NCBI GenBank assembly: GCA_003503535.1 | Contig: DOCI01000344.1 | Span: forward strand, 5,726 to 12,123 | Source of the DNA: Planctomycetaceae bacterium | Lineage (GTDB): Bacteria > Planctomycetota > Planctomycetia > Planctomycetales > Planctomycetaceae | Length of the DNA: 6,398 bases | Direction: 5' to 3' | Part shown: in pieces, positions 5,342 through 6,398 of the stretch | Layout of the letters: every line of letters begins with the position of its first letter | Numbering within the stretch: position 1 is the stretch's first letter | Made by a program: the position numbers and the translations under genes | Notes under the pieces: model-generated | Seen by the model: the letters and a program-made list of their open reading frames with translations, nothing else | The model's database searches: none | What the model was told of the DNA's origin: nothing

Positions 5342-5836
5342 CTATCGTTGAAACTTGGGAGACATGGCCGCTTTGATTTCCCGCTGGACGTCGTCTTTCT
5401 TGAGCTTTTGGCGTTTGTCGTAAAGTTTGCGACCGCGGGCGACTCCGATATTGATTTTGACAATGCCGCGAACGAAGTAAGCCGAGAGCGGAATGAGCGT
5501 CAGCCCCTTTTGAGTCGCGGTCTCGGCAAACTTGCGAAATTCTTTTTTGTGGAGCAGCAATTTGCGATGGCGGCGGGGGATGTGATTCATCACATTGGCC
5601 TGCGGATATTCGCCAATATGACAGCCCATCAGCCAGAGTTCACCATCTCTGATGTGCGCGTAGCTCTCCTCCAGTGAAATCTGACCATCGCGGATGCTTT
5701 TGACTTCACTGCCGTGGAGAACGATGCCACATTCGAGTTCGTCCAGAATTTCATAGTCGTGCCGGGCTTTGCGATTGACGGCTGCCGTCTGTGAATTCGG
5801 ATCTCCTTTTGGCGTTTTCTTTTTCTTGGTCGCCAT
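5342..5836 (-). CDS. smpB: SsrA-binding protein SmpB
   Basis: 164 residues, slightly longer than the usual 150-160 because of a Lys-rich N-terminus (MATKKKKTPKGD). SmpB binds tmRNA and carries it to stalled ribosomes for trans-translation. Family motifs in order: NRKARHDYEI (21-30), GIVLHGSEVKSIR (37-49), the Gly/Glu-rich strand ELWLMGCHIGEY (66-77), RRHRKLLLHKKE (88-99), GLTLIPLSAYF (111-121), GVARGRKLYDKR (131-142), then the basic C-terminal tail that enters the mRNA channel. The ATG at 5836 is preceded by AGGA 12 bases away, a rather distant Shine-Dalgarno site. It lies downstream of nusB on the same strand, 148 bases away, with its own candidate promoter. The tmRNA gene ssrA is not in this window. 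Confidence 0.97.
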   Translation of the reverse strand: MATKKKKTPKGDPNSQTAAVNRKARHDYEILDELECGIVLHGSEVKSIRDGQISLEESYAHIRDGELWLMGCHIGEYPQANVMNHIPRRHRKLLLHKKEFRKFAETATQKGLTLIPLSAYFVRGIVKINIGVARGRKLYDKRQKLKKDDVQREIKAAMSPKFQR

Positions 5837-5868
5837 CGTAATGGACTTTCCTGCCTTTTGAACTGATC

Positions 5869-5906
5869 GAGTGCCCTGTTTAACCGTAGCCGTAAATTGG
5901 GCACTC
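5869..5906. repeat. Interrupted inverted repeat in the smpB leader/promoter region
   Basis: GAGTGCCC (5869-5876) and GGGCACTC (5899-5906) are perfect 8-bp arms. Inside them TTTA (5879-5882) and TAAA (5893-5896) can pair as well, after a 2+2-base internal loop, leaving a 10-base apical loop. The right arm lies directly downstream of the candidate smpB -10 box (read on the minus strand). The repeat is therefore either an operator over the start site or a hairpin near the mRNA 5' end; it could also end nusB transcripts, though no T tract follows. Confidence 0.55.
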
Positions 5907-5909
5907 TCT

Positions 5910-5939
5910 ATTGTATGATCATGACATCATGAGTTGCAA
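5910..5939 (-). promoter_or_regulatory. Candidate sigma-70 type promoter of smpB
   Basis: Read on the minus strand: TTGCAA (5939-5934, 4/6 to a -35 box), an 18-base spacer, and TACAAT (5915-5910, 5/6 to a -10 box). Transcription would start near 5903 and leave a leader of about 67 bases before the smpB ATG. The spacer contains a small dyad, ATGAT/ATCAT (5915-5919 with 5926-5930). Confidence 0.45.
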
Positions 5940-5984
5940 AGCCTGACTCAGGTTCAGATGTATTTCAAGTCTCTGGGAGAAATC

Positions 5985-6395
5985 TCAATTCTTGGCCTGA
6001 TCGGAAGTCTTGAGTTGATCCAGAATTCCGTTCACAAAGGAGGCGGAATTTTCGGCTCCGAATTTTTTGGCCAAATCGATTGCTTCATTAATGACCACCG
6101 AGGACGGTGTATCGAGATGCTGGAGTTCGAAACAACCCAGTCGCAGCAGATTTCGATCTGTCGGAGCCATCCGCTTGATGGACCAGTTTTTTGCAACAGC
6201 GGTAATTGCCGCATCGATTTCATCGGTATGGGACTGCGTGCCTGAAAAGAGCTGCCAGCTGAAGCGGGAAACCTCGGGATCGTCAATCCGATCCTGAATC
6301 ATGTGCAGAATCGCGTCGCCGTCGACATCGGGATTCATGTCGACAAGAAACAACATTTGCAGTGCTAATTCACGGGCTTTGGAGCGTTTCGACAT
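5985..6395 (-). CDS. nusB: Transcription antitermination factor NusB
   Basis: 136 residues, the usual NusB length. NusB pairs with NusE (ribosomal protein S10) on boxA RNA to keep RNA polymerase processive, chiefly on rRNA operons. The all-helical NusB fold shows as RSKARELALQMLFLVDMN (4-21, the arginine-rich RNA-contacting first helix), then a divergent middle, then NWSIKRMAPTDRNLLRLG (70-87), the conserved PSSVVINEAIDLAKKFG (96-112) and the C-terminal FVNGILDQL (119-127). The start ATG at 6395 fits the family N-terminus, but only three bases upstream are visible, so an earlier start and the ribosome site cannot be judged. The next gene in the same direction is smpB. In many bacteria nusB follows ribH or other riboflavin genes; that side is outside the window. 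Confidence 0.95.
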   Translation of the reverse strand: MSKRSKARELALQMLFLVDMNPDVDGDAILHMIQDRIDDPEVSRFSWQLFSGTQSHTDEIDAAITAVAKNWSIKRMAPTDRNLLRLGCFELQHLDTPSSVVINEAIDLAKKFGAENSASFVNGILDQLKTSDQAKN

Positions 6396-6398
6396 GCG

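Noticed and set aside
5942..5952. CCTGA-C-TCAGG dyad after nusB as a terminator
   Set aside because: A one-base centre cannot form a stable hairpin loop and no T tract follows on the minus strand.
5934..6245. 103-codon plus-strand frame opposite nusB
   Set aside because: Antisense shadow of a clear NusB gene.
1..6398. CRISPR array, tRNA/rRNA genes, insertion sequence, toxin-antitoxin or phage genes
   Set aside because: No regularly spaced repeats, cloverleaf-type sequences, transposase motifs or terminal inverted repeats with target duplications were seen on either strand.

Overview
The window looks like chromosomal DNA from a bacterium, most likely a planctomycete (Planctomycetota, perhaps the Gimesia/Rubinisphaera side of the group). 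This is an inference from the flavour of several proteins: the QFDIGNH TIM-barrel protein, an AroE with GQPVAENPTQ in place of the usual HSxSP loop, and a multi-pass protein ending in a PH-like domain. It also fits moderate G+C by eye, weak or absent Shine-Dalgarno sequences and loose gene packing. No tool was run, so the lineage is not proven.

Left part (plus strand). The window opens inside a sugar phosphate isomerase/epimerase-like TIM-barrel gene (1-371), closed by a clear intrinsic terminator (389-430). Next is a complete M32 metallocarboxypeptidase (477-1985) with all six family motifs. Eight bases after its stop begins a 144-residue orphan gene (1994-2428), and then a 262-residue protein with an N-terminal membrane hairpin and a C-terminal domain resembling DUF3806 (2519-3307). 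These last two have a more AT-rich, mixed codon use and look like lineage-specific accessory genes.

Middle. Shikimate dehydrogenase aroE (minus, 4196-3330) converges on the DUF3806-like gene, with only 22 bases between the stops. A 308-base divergent intergenic region (4197-4504) holds a 10-bp perfect palindrome and an 8-bp perfect inverted repeat whose half-sites lie 21 bp apart. From it runs a four-helix membrane protein with a C-terminal bacterial-PH-like domain (4505-5245).

Right part. smpB (minus, 5836-5342) converges on the PH-domain gene. The 96 bases between them hold a compact structured element with two GAA-loop hairpins and alternative pairings (5280-5331). nusB (minus, from 6395 to 5985) lies upstream of smpB. 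A 148-base gap between them contains a plausible smpB promoter and an interrupted inverted repeat.

The core genes are housekeeping: the shikimate pathway (aroE), ribosome rescue (smpB), transcription antitermination (nusB) and peptide turnover (M32). No mobile element, CRISPR array, tRNA/rRNA or obvious defence system is visible. The most noteworthy items are the structured element at 5280-5331, an abrupt codon-use switch inside the carboxypeptidase gene, the AroE active-site variant and the two unnamed proteins.
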